Below are positions 9,795 to 20,378 of a stretch of DNA of 64,000 bases, piece by piece. The stretch is from Aquipseudomonas ullengensis (GTDB lineage: Bacteria > Pseudomonadota > Gammaproteobacteria > Pseudomonadales > Pseudomonadaceae): assembly GCF_014174475.1 (NCBI RefSeq), contig NZ_JACJUD010000003.1, positions 310,001 to 374,000 of the forward strand, given 5' to 3'. Positions within the stretch are counted from its first letter, which is position 1, and every line of letters starts with the position of its first letter. The position numbers and the translations under genes are program-made. A model generated the notes under the pieces. That model did not search any database, was not told where the DNA came from, and was given only the letters and a program-made list of their open reading frames with translations.

Positions 9795-9887
9795 CCGCGC
9801 CTTGTTCGGTCTGTCCAGCATGCGTGCGGTGCCCCGGTGGCGGGATACTGCGTCTGTCCATGGAAGGCTGTATCACAAGGAGTTTGG

Positions 9888-10697
9888 ATGAGCGCCGAAA
9901 ATGCCTATGCCGTCGAGTTGAAGGGCCTGACCTTCAAGCGTGGCGCGCGCAACATCTTCGATAACATCGATATTCGCATCCCGCGGGGCAAGGTCACCGG
10001 CATCATGGGGCCTTCCGGCTGCGGCAAGACCACTTTGTTGCGCTTGATTGCTGCCCAGCTTAAGCCCTCCAGTGGCGAGGTCTGGGTCAACGGGCAGAAC
10101 CTGCCGACGCTGTCGCGGGCCGATCTGTTCGATATGCGCAAGCAGTTCGGTGTGCTGTTCCAGAGCGGTGCGCTATTCACCGACTTGGATGTGTTCGAGA
10201 ACGTTGCCTTCCCGCTGCGCGTGCACACCCAGCTGTCCGACGAGATGATCCGCGACATCGTGCTGATGAAGCTGCAGGCCGTGGGCCTGCGTGGCGCCGT
10301 GGAACTGATGCCGGACGAGCTGTCCGGTGGCATGAAGCGCCGCGTGGCGCTGGCCCGGGCCATTGCCCTGGATCCGCAGATATTGATGTATGACGAACCG
10401 TTCGTCGGTCAGGATCCTATCGCCATGGGCGTTCTGGTGCGTCTGATTCGCCTGCTCAACGATGCGCTTGGGATCACCAGTGTGGTGGTTTCCCACGACC
10501 TAGCCGAAACCGCCAGCATCGCCGACTACCTCTATGTCGTAGGCGATGGCCAGGTGCTGGGGCAGGGCACGCCGGCCGAGCTGATGAATTCGGATAACCC
10601 ACGCATCCAGCAGTTCATGCAGGGCATTCCGGACGGTCCGGTGCCTTTCCATTATCCGGCCCCGGATTACCTTGAAGATTTGTTGGGAGCGCGTTGA
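9888..10697 (+). CDS. mlaF: Phospholipid ABC transporter ATP-binding protein MlaF
   Basis: 269 residues. Walker A GPSGCGKT at 41-48, signature '[14 protein letters not shown]' and Walker B 'ILMYDEPF'. It powers the MlaFEDB complex of the inner membrane, which moves phospholipids between the membranes and keeps outer-membrane asymmetry (called Ttg2A in solvent-tolerant Pseudomonas). The frame stays open for almost 1.5 kb upstream, but that part is antisense to kdsD; the ATG at 9888 has the AAGGAG ribosome site at 9877-9882. Confidence 0.96.
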   Translation: MSAENAYAVELKGLTFKRGARNIFDNIDIRIPRGKVTGIMGPSGCGKTTLLRLIAAQLKPSSGEVWVNGQNLPTLSRADLFDMRKQFGVLFQSGALFTDLDVFENVAFPLRVHTQLSDEMIRDIVLMKLQAVGLRGAVELMPDELSGGMKRRVALARAIALDPQILMYDEPFVGQDPIAMGVLVRLIRLLNDALGITSVVVSHDLAETASIADYLYVVGDGQVLGQGTPAELMNSDNPRIQQFMQGIPDGPVPFHYPAPDYLEDLLGAR

Positions 10698-11494
10698 TGC
10701 GTAAGTCGTCTCCGCTGGAGCGGGTCCGTCTGATCGGTCGCTCCGGGATCGATGTGGTGGCGGCCATGGGGCGCTCGGCGTTGTTCCTGGGCAGTTCGCT
10801 GTTCGGTCGCAGTGGTCTGCGCAACGGCGGGCAACTGCTGATTCGCCAGCTGTATTCGGTCGGCGTGCTGTCGCTGCCGATCATCGTGGTGGCCGGCCTG
10901 TTCATTGGCATGGTCCTGGCGCTGCAGGGTTACAACATCCTCACCAGCTATGGCTCGGAGCAGGCTGTCGGGCAGATGGTGGCCCTGACCCTGCTGCGTG
11001 AGCTGGGGCCGGTGGTGACCGGTCTGCTGTTCGCCGGGCGTGCCGGTTCGGCACTGACCGCGGAAATCGGCAACATGAAGTCCACCGAGCAGCTGTCGAG
11101 CCTGGAAATGATCGGCGTCGACCCGCTCAAATACATCATCGCGCCGCGCCTGTGGGCCGGTTTCATCTCCATGCCGCTGCTGGCTGCAATCTTCAGCGTG
11201 GTCGGCATCTGGGGTGGAGCGATGGTCGCGGTGGACTGGCTGGGGGTCTACGAAGGCTCGTTCTGGTCGAACATGCAAAACAGCGTGCAGTTCACTGAAG
11301 ACGTGCTCAACGGTGTGATCAAGAGCATGGTGTTTGCCTTCATGGTCACCTGGATCGCCGTGTACCAGGGCTACGATTGCGAGCCCACCTCGGAAGGCAT
11401 TAGCCGCGCCACCACCAAGACTGTGGTGTACGCCTCGTTGGCCGTGCTCGGCCTCGACTTTATTCTGACCGCCCTGATGTTTGGAGATATCTGA
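10697..11494 (+). CDS. mlaE: Phospholipid ABC transporter permease MlaE
   Basis: 265 residues, MlaE/DUF140 permease family with about five to six membrane segments and the conserved '[29 protein letters not shown]' coupling region (given here as two pieces: [10 protein letters not shown] and [13 protein letters not shown]). The start overlaps the mlaF stop as TGATG. It forms the membrane core of the MlaFEDB transporter. Confidence 0.95.
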   Translation: MRKSSPLERVRLIGRSGIDVVAAMGRSALFLGSSLFGRSGLRNGGQLLIRQLYSVGVLSLPIIVVAGLFIGMVLALQGYNILTSYGSEQAVGQMVALTLLRELGPVVTGLLFAGRAGSALTAEIGNMKSTEQLSSLEMIGVDPLKYIIAPRLWAGFISMPLLAAIFSVVGIWGGAMVAVDWLGVYEGSFWSNMQNSVQFTEDVLNGVIKSMVFAFMVTWIAVYQGYDCEPTSEGISRATTKTVVYASLAVLGLDFILTALMFGDI

Positions 11495-11961
11495 TGCAAA
11501 GCCGCTCCCTGGAAGTTGGCGTCGGCCTGTTCCTGCTGGCTGGACTGCTGGCGTTATTGCTCCTGGCCCTGCGGGTCAGTGGTTTGTCCGCTGCAAGTTC
11601 GGGCGACACCTACAAGCTGTATGCGAACTTCGACAATATTGCCGGTCTTACCGTCAGGGCCAAGGTGACCATGGCGGGCGTGACCATCGGTAAGGTCACG
11701 GCCATCGACCTGGATCGCGACAGCTATACCGGTAGGGTGACCATGGAAGTGGAGAAACGGGTAGACAACCTGCCAGTGGATTCCACTGCCTCGATCCTCA
11801 CCGCGGGCCTGCTGGGCGAGAAGTACATCGGCATCAGCGTTGGTGGTGAGGAAGACCTGCTCAAAGAGGGTGGGACCATCCACGACACCCAATCCTCGCT
11901 GGTGCTGGAAGACCTGATCGGTAAATTCCTGATGAATTCGGTGAACAAGGAAAGCAAATGA
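11494..11961 (+). CDS. mlaD: Phospholipid transporter substrate-binding MCE protein MlaD
   Basis: 155 residues: one N-terminal membrane helix (about residues 7-27) and one MCE domain ('YKLYANFDNIAGLTVRAKVT'). MlaD forms a hexameric ring on the periplasmic face of MlaFEDB that exchanges lipid with MlaC. The start codon overlaps the mlaE stop (TGATG) and its own stop overlaps mlaC by four bases (ATGA). Confidence 0.95.
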   Translation: MQSRSLEVGVGLFLLAGLLALLLLALRVSGLSAASSGDTYKLYANFDNIAGLTVRAKVTMAGVTIGKVTAIDLDRDSYTGRVTMEVEKRVDNLPVDSTASILTAGLLGEKYIGISVGGEEDLLKEGGTIHDTQSSLVLEDLIGKFLMNSVNKESK

Positions 11962-12608
11962 GCATGCTCAATTCCCTGCGCAACGGCCTGCTGGCCGCAC
12001 TTGCCATCCTGCCGCTGCTGGCTCAGGCCGCGCCGACTGCCCATGACGTGGTCGAGCAGACCACCAATCAGCTGCTCGGTGACCTGAAGGCCAACAAAGA
12101 GGCCTACAAGCAGAATCCGCAGTCGTTCTATGACAGCCTGAATCGCATCCTCGGTCCGGTGGTCGACAGCGAAGGCATTTCGCGCAGCATCATGACCGTC
12201 AAATACTCGCGCGGCGCCAGTGACGCGCAGTTGCAGCGTTTCGAAGACAACTTCAAGCGCAGCCTGATGCAGTTCTACGGCAATGCCCTGCTCGAATACG
12301 ACAACCAGGGCATCCGCGTCCTGGCCGCCAAGCCCGAGGGTGATGGCCGTGCTAGCGTCGGCATGGAAGTCAGCGACAGCAAGGGCACCATCTATCCGGT
12401 GTCCTACACCATGGTGCAGCTCAACGGTCAGTGGATGCTGCGCAACGTGATCATCAACGGCATCAACGTCGGCAAGCTGTTCCGTGATCAGTTCGCTGAT
12501 GCCATGCAGCGCAACGGCAACGACCTGGACAAGACCATCGACGGCTGGGCCGACGTGGTCGCCAAGGCCAAGGACAGCGCCACCGGCCAGAAGGCCGACG
12601 GGCAATGA
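11958..12608 (+). CDS. mlaC: Periplasmic phospholipid-binding protein MlaC
   Basis: 216 residues with a signal peptide ending near 'LLAQA' (about residue 22) and the Tol_Tol_Ttg2 fold. It shuttles phospholipids across the periplasm between the outer-membrane MlaA complex (gene not here) and MlaFEDB. Two possible ATG codons lie six bases apart; the first, overlapping the mlaD stop, is chosen. The last codons overlap mlaB as ATGA. Confidence 0.94.
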   Translation: MSMLNSLRNGLLAALAILPLLAQAAPTAHDVVEQTTNQLLGDLKANKEAYKQNPQSFYDSLNRILGPVVDSEGISRSIMTVKYSRGASDAQLQRFEDNFKRSLMQFYGNALLEYDNQGIRVLAAKPEGDGRASVGMEVSDSKGTIYPVSYTMVQLNGQWMLRNVIINGINVGKLFRDQFADAMQRNGNDLDKTIDGWADVVAKAKDSATGQKADGQ

Positions 12609-12913
12609 GCGAAAGCGCCATCCGTCAGGGCGCAGCCGGCGAGCTGCTGCTGTCTGGCGTGCTCGATTACCGCAGTGGCCCGCAATTGCGCGAGACGGGG
12701 CGAGCGCTGATCCAGGGCAGCCCGGCCGCGAGCCTGGTGCTTGATTGCGCCGCGGTGGAAAAGTCCAGCAGCGTTGGCCTGTCGCTGCTGCTGGCATTCA
12801 TGCGCGATGCTCGCGGCGCCGGTAAAAGCCTCAGCGTGCGCGGCCTGCCGAGCGATATGCAGGAAATCGCCCGGGTTTCCGGGTTGCACGAGTTATTCGC
12901 CACTCCGGCTTGA
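12605..12913 (+). CDS. mlaB: STAS-domain protein MlaB
   Basis: 102 residues, a single STAS domain with 'LDCAAVEKSSSVGLSLLLAF', where the Ser cluster is the usual STAS serine region. MlaB binds MlaF and is needed for ATPase activity and stability of the complex. It closes the mlaFEDCB operon; a G-rich stretch and T run follow at 12950-12975 but I cannot fold a clean terminator from them. Confidence 0.92.
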   Translation: MSESAIRQGAAGELLLSGVLDYRSGPQLRETGRALIQGSPAASLVLDCAAVEKSSSVGLSLLLAFMRDARGAGKSLSVRGLPSDMQEIARVSGLHELFATPA

Positions 12914-13037
12914 ATAATCAGGCCCTCTGTCAGCGATCCCGACCCTCGGGCTTCGCAGGCGGGGGGCTTTTTTGTATGATTGCCGACCCGCGAGGCCATG
13001 CCCCGCCGAACTATCATTGTGCTGATCGAGGTTGAGC

Positions 13038-14565
<1,528 letters not shown>

Positions 14566-14582
14566 TTGCGGGTTGCTCCACC

Positions 14583-14606
14583 GCTGGCGAGCCCGGGCTC
14601 GCCAGC
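14583..14606. repeat. Perfect 24-base palindrome between murA and hisG
   Basis: GCTGGCGAGCCC at 14583-14594 is followed at once by its exact reverse complement. No T tract follows, so it is more like a REP-type palindrome or an mRNA processing/stability hairpin than a classical terminator. Confidence 0.7.
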
Positions 14607-14646
14607 GCCAGACGTTTCAAAGCGCTTCTAAGGATTAGGTTTAGCA

Positions 14647-15282
14647 ATGCTCACCATCGCGCTGTCCAAAGGCCGCATTCTCGACGACACCCTGCCGTTG
14701 CTGGCAGAGGCCGGTATCGTGCCGACCGAGAATCCGGACAAGAGCCGCAAGCTGATCATCCCCACCACCCAGGACGATGTGCAGTTGCTGATCATCCGTG
14801 CCACCGACGTGCCGACCTATGTCGAGCATGGCGCCGCGGACATCGGCGTGGCCGGCAAGGACGTGCTGCTGGAGTACGGTGGCCAGGGCCTGTATGAGCC
14901 TCTGGATCTGCAGATTGCCAAGTGCAAACTGATGACCGCCGGCAAGGTTGGCGCGCCGGAGCCGAAAGGCCGCCTGCGCGTGGCCACCAAGTTCGTCAAC
15001 GTGGCCAAGCGTTACTACGCCGAGCAGGGCCGTCAGGTCGAAGTGATCAAGCTGTACGGCTCCATGGAGCTGGCACCGCTGGTCGGCCTGGCTGACGTCA
15101 TCATCGACGTGGTCGATACCGGCAACACCCTGCGCGCCAACGGTCTGGAAGCCCAGGAGTTGATCGCCCAGATCAGTTCGCGCCTGGTGGTCAACAAGGC
15201 GTCGATGAAGATGCAGCACAGCCGCATCCAGGCGCTGATCGATACCCTGCGCCAAGCCGTCGAATCGCGACACCCCAGCTAA
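14647..15282 (+). CDS. hisG: ATP phosphoribosyltransferase HisG, short form
   Basis: 211 residues, the short form that lacks the C-terminal regulatory domain and works as a HisG-HisZ complex (hisZ is elsewhere in Pseudomonas). It joins ATP and PRPP in the first step of histidine synthesis. The PRPP-binding loop is '[19 protein letters not shown]'. First of three his genes here (hisG, hisD, hisC); the remaining his genes are not in the window. Confidence 0.96.
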   Translation: MLTIALSKGRILDDTLPLLAEAGIVPTENPDKSRKLIIPTTQDDVQLLIIRATDVPTYVEHGAADIGVAGKDVLLEYGGQGLYEPLDLQIAKCKLMTAGKVGAPEPKGRLRVATKFVNVAKRYYAEQGRQVEVIKLYGSMELAPLVGLADVIIDVVDTGNTLRANGLEAQELIAQISSRLVVNKASMKMQHSRIQALIDTLRQAVESRHPS

Positions 15283-15290
15283 TACCCTCA

Positions 15291-15381
15291 ACGCGGCGTT
15301 ACGCCGCGTCTGCCTATCCGTGTCATAGCCACTTTTCTCGGGCGTCCATGCGGTTGGCTTGGTAGCCTAGCGACGCCCGAG
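15291..15381. repeat. Two hairpins in the hisG-hisD gap
   Basis: ACGCGGCGT and ACGCCGCGT (15291-15309, one-base gap) form one hairpin. CTCGGGCGTC (15337-15346) and GACGCCCGAG (15372-15381) form a second, larger one with a small GGCT/AGCC stem inside its loop. Neither has a T tract. They fill most of the 123-base gap in front of hisD. Confidence 0.6.
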
Positions 15382-15405
15382 CATTTGCCAATCAAGAGGC
15401 CCGCT

Positions 15406-16716
15406 ATGACCAGTCCCATCGCTATCCGCCGACTCAACGCCGCTGACCAGGACTTCGCTCGTCATCTGGATCATCTGCTGAGCTGGGAAAGTGTGTCGGA
15501 CGATGGCGTCAACCAGCGCGTGCTCGACATCATCAAAGCCGTGCGTGAGCGCGGCGACGCTGCCCTGGTCGAGTTCACCGAGAAATTCGACGGCCTCAAC
15601 GTCGCCTCGATGGCTGACCTGATCCTGCCGCGCGAGCGTCTGGAGCTGGCCCTGACCCGCATCACACCCGAGCAGCGCAGCGCCCTGGAGAAGGCCGCCG
15701 AGCGCGTGCGCCTGTACCACGAGCGGCAGAAACAGGACTCTTGGAGCTACACCGAGGCCGATGGCACGGTGCTGGGGCAGAAGGTCACGCCGCTGGATCG
15801 CGCCGGTCTGTATGTGCCGGGCGGCAAGGCGTCGTACCCCTCCTCGGTGCTGATGAACGCCATCCCGGCCAAGGTTGCCGGCGTGCCGGAAGTGGTCATG
15901 GTGGTGCCGACCCCGCGTGGCGAGATCAACGAGATCGTCCTCGCCGCTGCCTGCATCGCCGGCGTTGACCGCGTATTCACCATCGGTGGCGCCCAGGCCG
16001 TGGCCGCGCTGGCCTACGGCACCGAAAGCGTGCCGCCGGTGGACAAGATCGTCGGCCCCGGCAACATCTATGTAGCCACCGCCAAGCGCCACGTATTCGG
16101 CAAGGTCGGCATCGACATGATCGCCGGTCCCTCGGAGATCCTCGTGGTCTGCGACGGCCAGACCGATCCGGACTGGATCGCCATGGACCTGTTCTCCCAG
16201 GCCGAGCACGACGAAGACGCCCAGTCGATCCTGGTCAGCCCGGATGCGGCGTTCCTCGATCGCGTCGCCGAAAGCATTGCCAAGCTGCTGCCGACCCTGG
16301 AGCGCGAGGCCATCGCCCGCACCTCCATGGAAGGCCGTGGCGCGCTGATCCTGGTGGCCGACATGGCCCAGGCCATCGAAGTGGCCAACCGTATTGCGCC
16401 GGAACACCTGGAGCTGTCGGTGGAGAACCCCGAGCAGTACCTGCCGCAGATCCGCCACGCCGGTGCAATCTTCATGGGCCGTTACACCGCAGAAGCGCTG
16501 GGCGACTACTGCGCCGGGCCCAACCACGTGCTGCCGACCTCCGGCACCGCGCGCTTCTCCTCGCCGCTGGGCGTGTACGACTTCCAGAAGCGCTCGTCGA
16601 TCATCCATTGCTCGGCGGAAGGCGCATCTGAACTGGGCAAGGTGGCCTCCGTGCTGGCCCGTGGCGAGTCGCTGACCGCCCACGCCCGTAGCGCCGAGTA
16701 CCGCATCAAGCCGTAA
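15406..16716 (+). CDS. hisD: Histidinol dehydrogenase HisD
   Basis: 436 residues. It oxidises histidinol twice with NAD to histidine, the last two steps of the pathway. Family regions '[20 protein letters not shown]', '[16 protein letters not shown]' and '[14 protein letters not shown]' (zinc-site Gln/His) are intact. The ATG at 15406 has AAGAGG at 15394-15399; an upstream in-frame ATG at 15385 lacks a ribosome site. The hisC gene follows after a REP-like palindrome. Confidence 0.96.
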   Translation: MTSPIAIRRLNAADQDFARHLDHLLSWESVSDDGVNQRVLDIIKAVRERGDAALVEFTEKFDGLNVASMADLILPRERLELALTRITPEQRSALEKAAERVRLYHERQKQDSWSYTEADGTVLGQKVTPLDRAGLYVPGGKASYPSSVLMNAIPAKVAGVPEVVMVVPTPRGEINEIVLAAACIAGVDRVFTIGGAQAVAALAYGTESVPPVDKIVGPGNIYVATAKRHVFGKVGIDMIAGPSEILVVCDGQTDPDWIAMDLFSQAEHDEDAQSILVSPDAAFLDRVAESIAKLLPTLEREAIARTSMEGRGALILVADMAQAIEVANRIAPEHLELSVENPEQYLPQIRHAGAIFMGRYTAEALGDYCAGPNHVLPTSGTARFSSPLGVYDFQKRSSIIHCSAEGASELGKVASVLARGESLTAHARSAEYRIKP

Positions 16717-16727
16717 ACACCGAACCT

Positions 16728-16788
16728 TGTAGGAGCCAGCTTGCTGGCGATGCTCTCAATAGGGATCGCCAGCAAGCTGGCTCCTACA
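16728..16788. repeat. REP-type inverted repeat between hisD and hisC
   Basis: A perfect 24-base arm (16728-16751, starting TGTAGGAGCCAGCTTGCTGG) and its exact reverse complement (16765-16788) flank a 13-base spacer. The GTAGGAGC...GCTGGC core is a well-known Pseudomonas extragenic palindrome type. It sits inside the his transcription unit 38 bases before the hisC start. Confidence 0.9.
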
Positions 16789-16825
16789 CAAAGCAGATCG
16801 AACGAATTCGAGGAGAGAAGGGCAG

Positions 16826-17881
16826 ATGAGCAAATTCTGGAGCCCCTTCGTCAAGGACCTGGTGCCCTACGTACCGGGTGAGCAGCCGAAACTGGCCAAG
16901 CTGGTCAAGCTCAACACCAACGAGAACCCCTACGGCCCATCGCCCAGGGCGATCGCCGCCATGCAGGCCGAGCTGAATGACAGCCTGCGCCTGTATCCGG
17001 ACCCCAATAGCGACCGCCTGAAGCAGGCGGTGGCTGACTACTACGGCGTACAGACCGCCCAGGTATTTGTCGGCAACGGCTCCGACGAGGTGCTGGCACA
17101 TGCCTTCCACGGCCTGTTCCAGCACGGCCGGCCGCTGCTGTTTCCGGACGTGACCTACAGCTTCTACCCGGTCTATTGCGGCCTGTACGGCATTGCCTAC
17201 GAGGCCTTGCCGCTGGATGAGCAGTTCCAGATTCGCGTGGAAGACTATGCGCGCCCGAACGGCGGCATCATCTTCCCCAACCCCAATGCACCGACCGGTT
17301 GCGCCCTGGGCCTGGACGCCATCGAGCGCCTGCTCAAGGCCAACCCGGAAACGGTGGTGCTGGTCGATGAGGCCTATATCGACTTCGGCGGCGAAACGGC
17401 GATCAGCCTGGTCGGCCGTTATCCGAACCTGCTGGTGGCGCAGACCTTGTCCAAGTCACGCTCGCTGGCGGGCCTGCGAGTGGGCCTGGCGGTCGGTCAC
17501 CCGGACCTGATCGAGGCGCTGGAGCGGATCAAGAACAGCTTCAACTCCTACCCGCTGGACCGCATGGCAATTGCCGGCGCGGCGGCGGCGTTCGAGGACC
17601 GGGCGTATTTCCAGCAGACCTGCCAGGCGGTGATCGACAGTCGTGAGCAACTGGTCGCGGCACTGTCTGCCCTGGGCTTCGAGGTGCTGCCATCGGCGGC
17701 CAACTTCGTATTCACCCGTCACCCGCAGCACGATGCGGCTGAGCTGGCGGCGGCGCTGCGTGAGCATGGCGTGATCGTGCGTCACTTCAAGCAGCAGCGT
17801 ATCGCCCAGTTCCTGCGCATCACCATTGGTGCGCCGGAGCAGAACCAGGCGCTGCTGGATGCCTTGGCTCAGGTGCTGTAA
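16826..17881 (+). CDS. hisC: Histidinol-phosphate aminotransferase HisC
   Basis: 351 residues, fold-type I PLP aminotransferase. The PLP lysine is Lys210 in '[16 protein letters not shown]', and 'PNPNAPTG' is the substrate/PLP loop. It converts imidazole-acetol phosphate to histidinol phosphate. It ends at a strong bidirectional terminator shared with algW. Pseudomonads have more than one HisC-like enzyme; this is the one linked to hisD. Confidence 0.95.
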   Translation: MSKFWSPFVKDLVPYVPGEQPKLAKLVKLNTNENPYGPSPRAIAAMQAELNDSLRLYPDPNSDRLKQAVADYYGVQTAQVFVGNGSDEVLAHAFHGLFQHGRPLLFPDVTYSFYPVYCGLYGIAYEALPLDEQFQIRVEDYARPNGGIIFPNPNAPTGCALGLDAIERLLKANPETVVLVDEAYIDFGGETAISLVGRYPNLLVAQTLSKSRSLAGLRVGLAVGHPDLIEALERIKNSFNSYPLDRMAIAGAAAAFEDRAYFQQTCQAVIDSREQLVAALSALGFEVLPSAANFVFTRHPQHDAAELAAALREHGVIVRHFKQQRIAQFLRITIGAPEQNQALLDALAQVL

Positions 17882-17900
17882 TCGCGCGGACTTTGCTATG

Positions 17901-17928
17901 AAAAAAGGCGCCTTTCGGCGCCTTTTTT
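17901..17928. terminator. Bidirectional terminator between hisC and algW
   Basis: AAAAAAGGCGCC, loop TTTC, GGCGCCTTTTTT: a 12-base perfect stem with A and T runs. It ends hisC on the plus strand, and touches the stop codon of algW on the minus strand. Confidence 0.9.
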
Positions 17929-19082
17929 CATTCTTCCTGCTGCTTGGCTTCCTGCGGGGGGCGTACGCCGATTTCGGCGGTCAGCTCCAGCGTCTCGCCG
18001 TTGCGCAGCACTTCGACGACGATCTTCTCGCCGGGCTTGGCCCGTGCCACCTGGTTCATCGAGCGGCGGCCATCCATGGCTTCTTCATTGCCGATACGCA
18101 TGATCAGGTCGCCAGGCTGCAGCCCGGCCAGTTGCGCCGGGCCGCCGCGGTAGATACCAGCGACCAGGATGCCAGCACGGCCCTGCAGGCCGAAGGACTC
18201 GGCCAGTTCCTGGGTCAATGGCTGCACTTCGATGCCCAGCCAGCCACGAATCACCTGGCCATGCTCGATGATCGCCTTCATCACATCGAGCGCCAGTTTC
18301 ACCGGAATGGCGAAGCCGATGCCTTGCGAGCCGCCGGACTTGGAGAAGATCGCGGTGTTGATGCCGATCAGGTTGCCGTGGGCGTCGACCAGGGCGCCGC
18401 CGGAGTTGCCGGGGTTGATCGCCGCGTCGGTCTGGATGAAGTCCTCGTAGGTATTGAGGCCCAGCTGGTTGCGCCCGGTGGCGCTGATGATGCCCATGGT
18501 CACGGTCTGGCCGACGCCAAAGGGGTTGCCGATGGCCAGGGTGACGTCGCCGGTCTTGATCTGCTCTGAGCGGCCGAGGGTCATGGTCGGCAGGTCCTTG
18601 AGGTCGATCTTGAGCACGGCCAAGTCGGTTTCCGGGTCGCTGCCGACCAGGCGGGCGACGGTCTCGCGGCCGTCCTTGAGCGCCACGACGATCTGGTCGG
18701 CGCCTGCAGTGACGTGGTTGTTGGTCAGCAGGTAGCCTTCCGGGCTCATGATTACCGCCGAACCGAGGCTGGATTCCATGCGCCGCTGCTTGGGCAGGTT
18801 GTCGCCGAAGAAACGGCGGAATACCGGGTCATCGAACATCGGCGAGGTTGAGCGGCTGACCATCTTGGTGGTGTACAGGTTGACCACCGCCGGCGCAGCG
18901 TTGGTCACCGCATCGGCATAGGACACCGGGCCTTCCTGGGCGACGCCGTACTGCGGTGCCTGCTTCAGGTACACGTCATGGCTGGGCAGGCCGACCCACT
19001 GCGGGTAACGCTGGATGATCAGCATCGCCAATAGCAGACCGGCCAGCAGGGGCCAGCCATAGAAACGCAGGGCCTTGAACAT
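17928..19082 (-). CDS. algW: Envelope-stress protease AlgW (DegS-like)
   Basis: 384 residues: one N-terminal membrane anchor (about residues 8-24), a trypsin-like domain with the triad His123 (NNHVTAG), Asp153 (ETDLAVL) and Ser227 (NPGNSGG), and one C-terminal PDZ domain (about 285-370). AlgW cuts the anti-sigma factor MucA after sensing misfolded outer-membrane proteins and so frees AlgU. The open frame runs far upstream, but MFKALRFYGW at 19082 gives the family-normal length. The neighbour hisC and the single PDZ domain separate it from MucD. Confidence 0.94.
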   Translation of the reverse strand: MFKALRFYGWPLLAGLLLAMLIIQRYPQWVGLPSHDVYLKQAPQYGVAQEGPVSYADAVTNAAPAVVNLYTTKMVSRSTSPMFDDPVFRRFFGDNLPKQRRMESSLGSAVIMSPEGYLLTNNHVTAGADQIVVALKDGRETVARLVGSDPETDLAVLKIDLKDLPTMTLGRSEQIKTGDVTLAIGNPFGVGQTVTMGIISATGRNQLGLNTYEDFIQTDAAINPGNSGGALVDAHGNLIGINTAIFSKSGGSQGIGFAIPVKLALDVMKAIIEHGQVIRGWLGIEVQPLTQELAESFGLQGRAGILVAGIYRGGPAQLAGLQPGDLIMRIGNEEAMDGRRSMNQVARAKPGEKIVVEVLRNGETLELTAEIGVRPPQEAKQQEE

Positions 19083-19463
19083 CGAGGGAGAATCCTGAGG
19101 GTTGCGAGGGCACTGAGTGGCCCTTAAGGTGGCGGCATTATAGGGTCTGTTGCTGTTTCGTTCACGACCGCGACGGAGCCATTTTTTGTGCGGAGCTAGG
19201 CACGAGACGCGAGGTTTGGTCGTCCAAATGAGCCGTCGAGTAGCGACGTTCCGCGCAAAAAAATGGCCCGTCCCTGCGGGTTGCGCGCAAAATCGTGCCA
19301 TGCGTCGTTGTGGGACTTGCCAAGGGGATGACCATTGCCTGCGTCCCACGCCTAGCCTGGCGCGATTTTGCGCAGCAACGCGGCTCGCGAACGAAACAGC
19401 AGCAGACCCCGACGGGCGCCCGGCAAGAATGCAGTGCCCGCAACAGATTGAAGAGGATTCCCC
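19083..19463. other. 381-base divergent gap without a gene; mostly a palindromic element
   Basis: No plausible protein is seen on either strand between algW and the NIF3 gene. The minus strand has TATAAT at 19142-19137, a good -10 for algW. Bases 19143-19409 are filled by the nested inverted-repeat element listed separately. The last 50 bases hold the AAGAGGA ribosome site of the NIF3 gene. Confidence 0.7.
19143..19409. repeat. 267-bp nested palindromic element (MITE- or REP-cluster-like)
   Basis: Outer arms of 21 bases (19143-19163 and 19389-19409) are inverted copies with one mismatch. Inside are two further hairpins: A, 19178-19194 with 19250-19267 (one indel, one or two mismatches), topped by TTTGG/CCAAA at 19215-19228; and B, 19281-19316 with 19343-19378 (about 36-base arms, several mismatches and indels). 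The whole could fold as a three-way junction. No coding potential and no target-site duplication is evident. Confidence 0.7.
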
Positions 19464-20222
19464 ATGGCCATCGCCCTGACCACCCTGGTGGAAGAAGCGG
19501 AGCGCTTTCTGAGCGCCGCGCGCATCAGCGATTATTGCCCCAATGGCCTGCAGGTCGAGGGGCGGCCACAGGTACGGCGCATCGTCAGCGGCGTTACCGC
19601 CAGCCAGGCGCTGCTGGATGCGGCAGTGGAGGCCGAGGCTGATGTGGTGCTGGTGCACCACGGCTACTTCTGGAAGGGTGAGGATGCCTGCATCACCGGC
19701 ATCAAGCGCCGTCGCCTGCAGACCCTGCTGAGCAATGACATCAGCCTGCTGGCCTATCACCTGCCGCTGGACCTGCACGCGGAAGTCGGCAACAACGTGC
19801 AGCTGGCGCGTCAGCTGGACATCACCGTTGAAGGCCCGCTCGACCCGAACAATCCCAGGATTGTCGGCCTGGTCGGTTCGCTGGATGAGCCCATGAGCGC
19901 GCGCGATTTCGCCCGCCGCGTACAGGAAGTCCTCGGTCGCGAGCCGCTGCTGGTGGAGGGCGAAGGCATGATCCGCAAGATCGGCTGGTGCACCGGCGGT
20001 GGCCAGGGCTACATCGACAACGCCATCGCGGCCGGCGTCGACCTGTACCTGACCGGCGAGGCCTCGGAGCAGACCTTCCACAGTGCCCGCGAAAACGGCA
20101 TCAGCTTCATCGCCGCCGGTCACCATGCCACCGAGCGTTATGGTGTGCAGGCCCTGGGCGATTACCTGGCGCGGCGTTTCGCGCTGGAGCACCTGTTTAT
20201 CGACTGTCCGAATCCGATTTAA
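19464..20222 (+). CDS. NIF3-family dinuclear metal protein (YbgI-like)
   Basis: 252 residues of the Nif3/DUF34 family. Metal-site motifs 'LVHHGYFWKGED' and 'AYHLPLDLHAEVGNN' near residues 70-115 and the C-terminal 'AAGHHATERYGVQALGDYLA' are present. E. coli YbgI forms a toroid with two metal ions; the role of the family is unsettled (some are annotated as GTP cyclohydrolase I type 2 without firm proof). Ribosome site AAGAGGA precedes the ATG. It stands between algW and cysD with no evident pathway link. Confidence 0.88.
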   Translation: MAIALTTLVEEAERFLSAARISDYCPNGLQVEGRPQVRRIVSGVTASQALLDAAVEAEADVVLVHHGYFWKGEDACITGIKRRRLQTLLSNDISLLAYHLPLDLHAEVGNNVQLARQLDITVEGPLDPNNPRIVGLVGSLDEPMSARDFARRVQEVLGREPLLVEGEGMIRKIGWCTGGGQGYIDNAIAAGVDLYLTGEASEQTFHSARENGISFIAAGHHATERYGVQALGDYLARRFALEHLFIDCPNPI

Positions 20223-20256
20223 GGCGCCAATACGGCCTTTCCTGCAGGCATAAAGC

Positions 20257-20340
20257 TAGATCGTTTCGATCTAACAGGGCTCCTGAATAGAATGGGGTGC
20301 TGTGATAAAGTGCCGCCCTCGTCCACGGCCCGTAGGCCGT
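20257..20340. promoter_or_regulatory. Structured leader upstream of cysD
   Basis: TAGATCG/CGATCTA (20257-20273) and ACGGCC/GGCCGT (20325-20340) are two small hairpins in the 156-base gap between the NIF3 gene and cysD. CysB would be expected to act near here, but I cannot point to a CysB site. Low-confidence regulatory region. Confidence 0.3.
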
Positions 20341-20378
20341 CCAATAACGCTCTCTTCGTGAGATAGCCGTGAGTAGCC

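Noticed and set aside
8406..9887. Nearly 500 extra codons in frame upstream of mlaF
   Set aside because: The stretch is antisense to kdsC and kdsD; the protein looks like Ser/Arg-rich noise and the ATG at 9888 has a proper ribosome site and family N-terminus.
12934..12975. Possible terminator after mlaB
   Set aside because: There is a T run after a G-rich stretch, but no convincing complementary stem directly in front of it.
19083..20192. Minus-strand frame extending algW upstream
   Set aside because: It runs through the palindromic element and antisense to the NIF3 gene; AlgW homologues begin at the membrane anchor.
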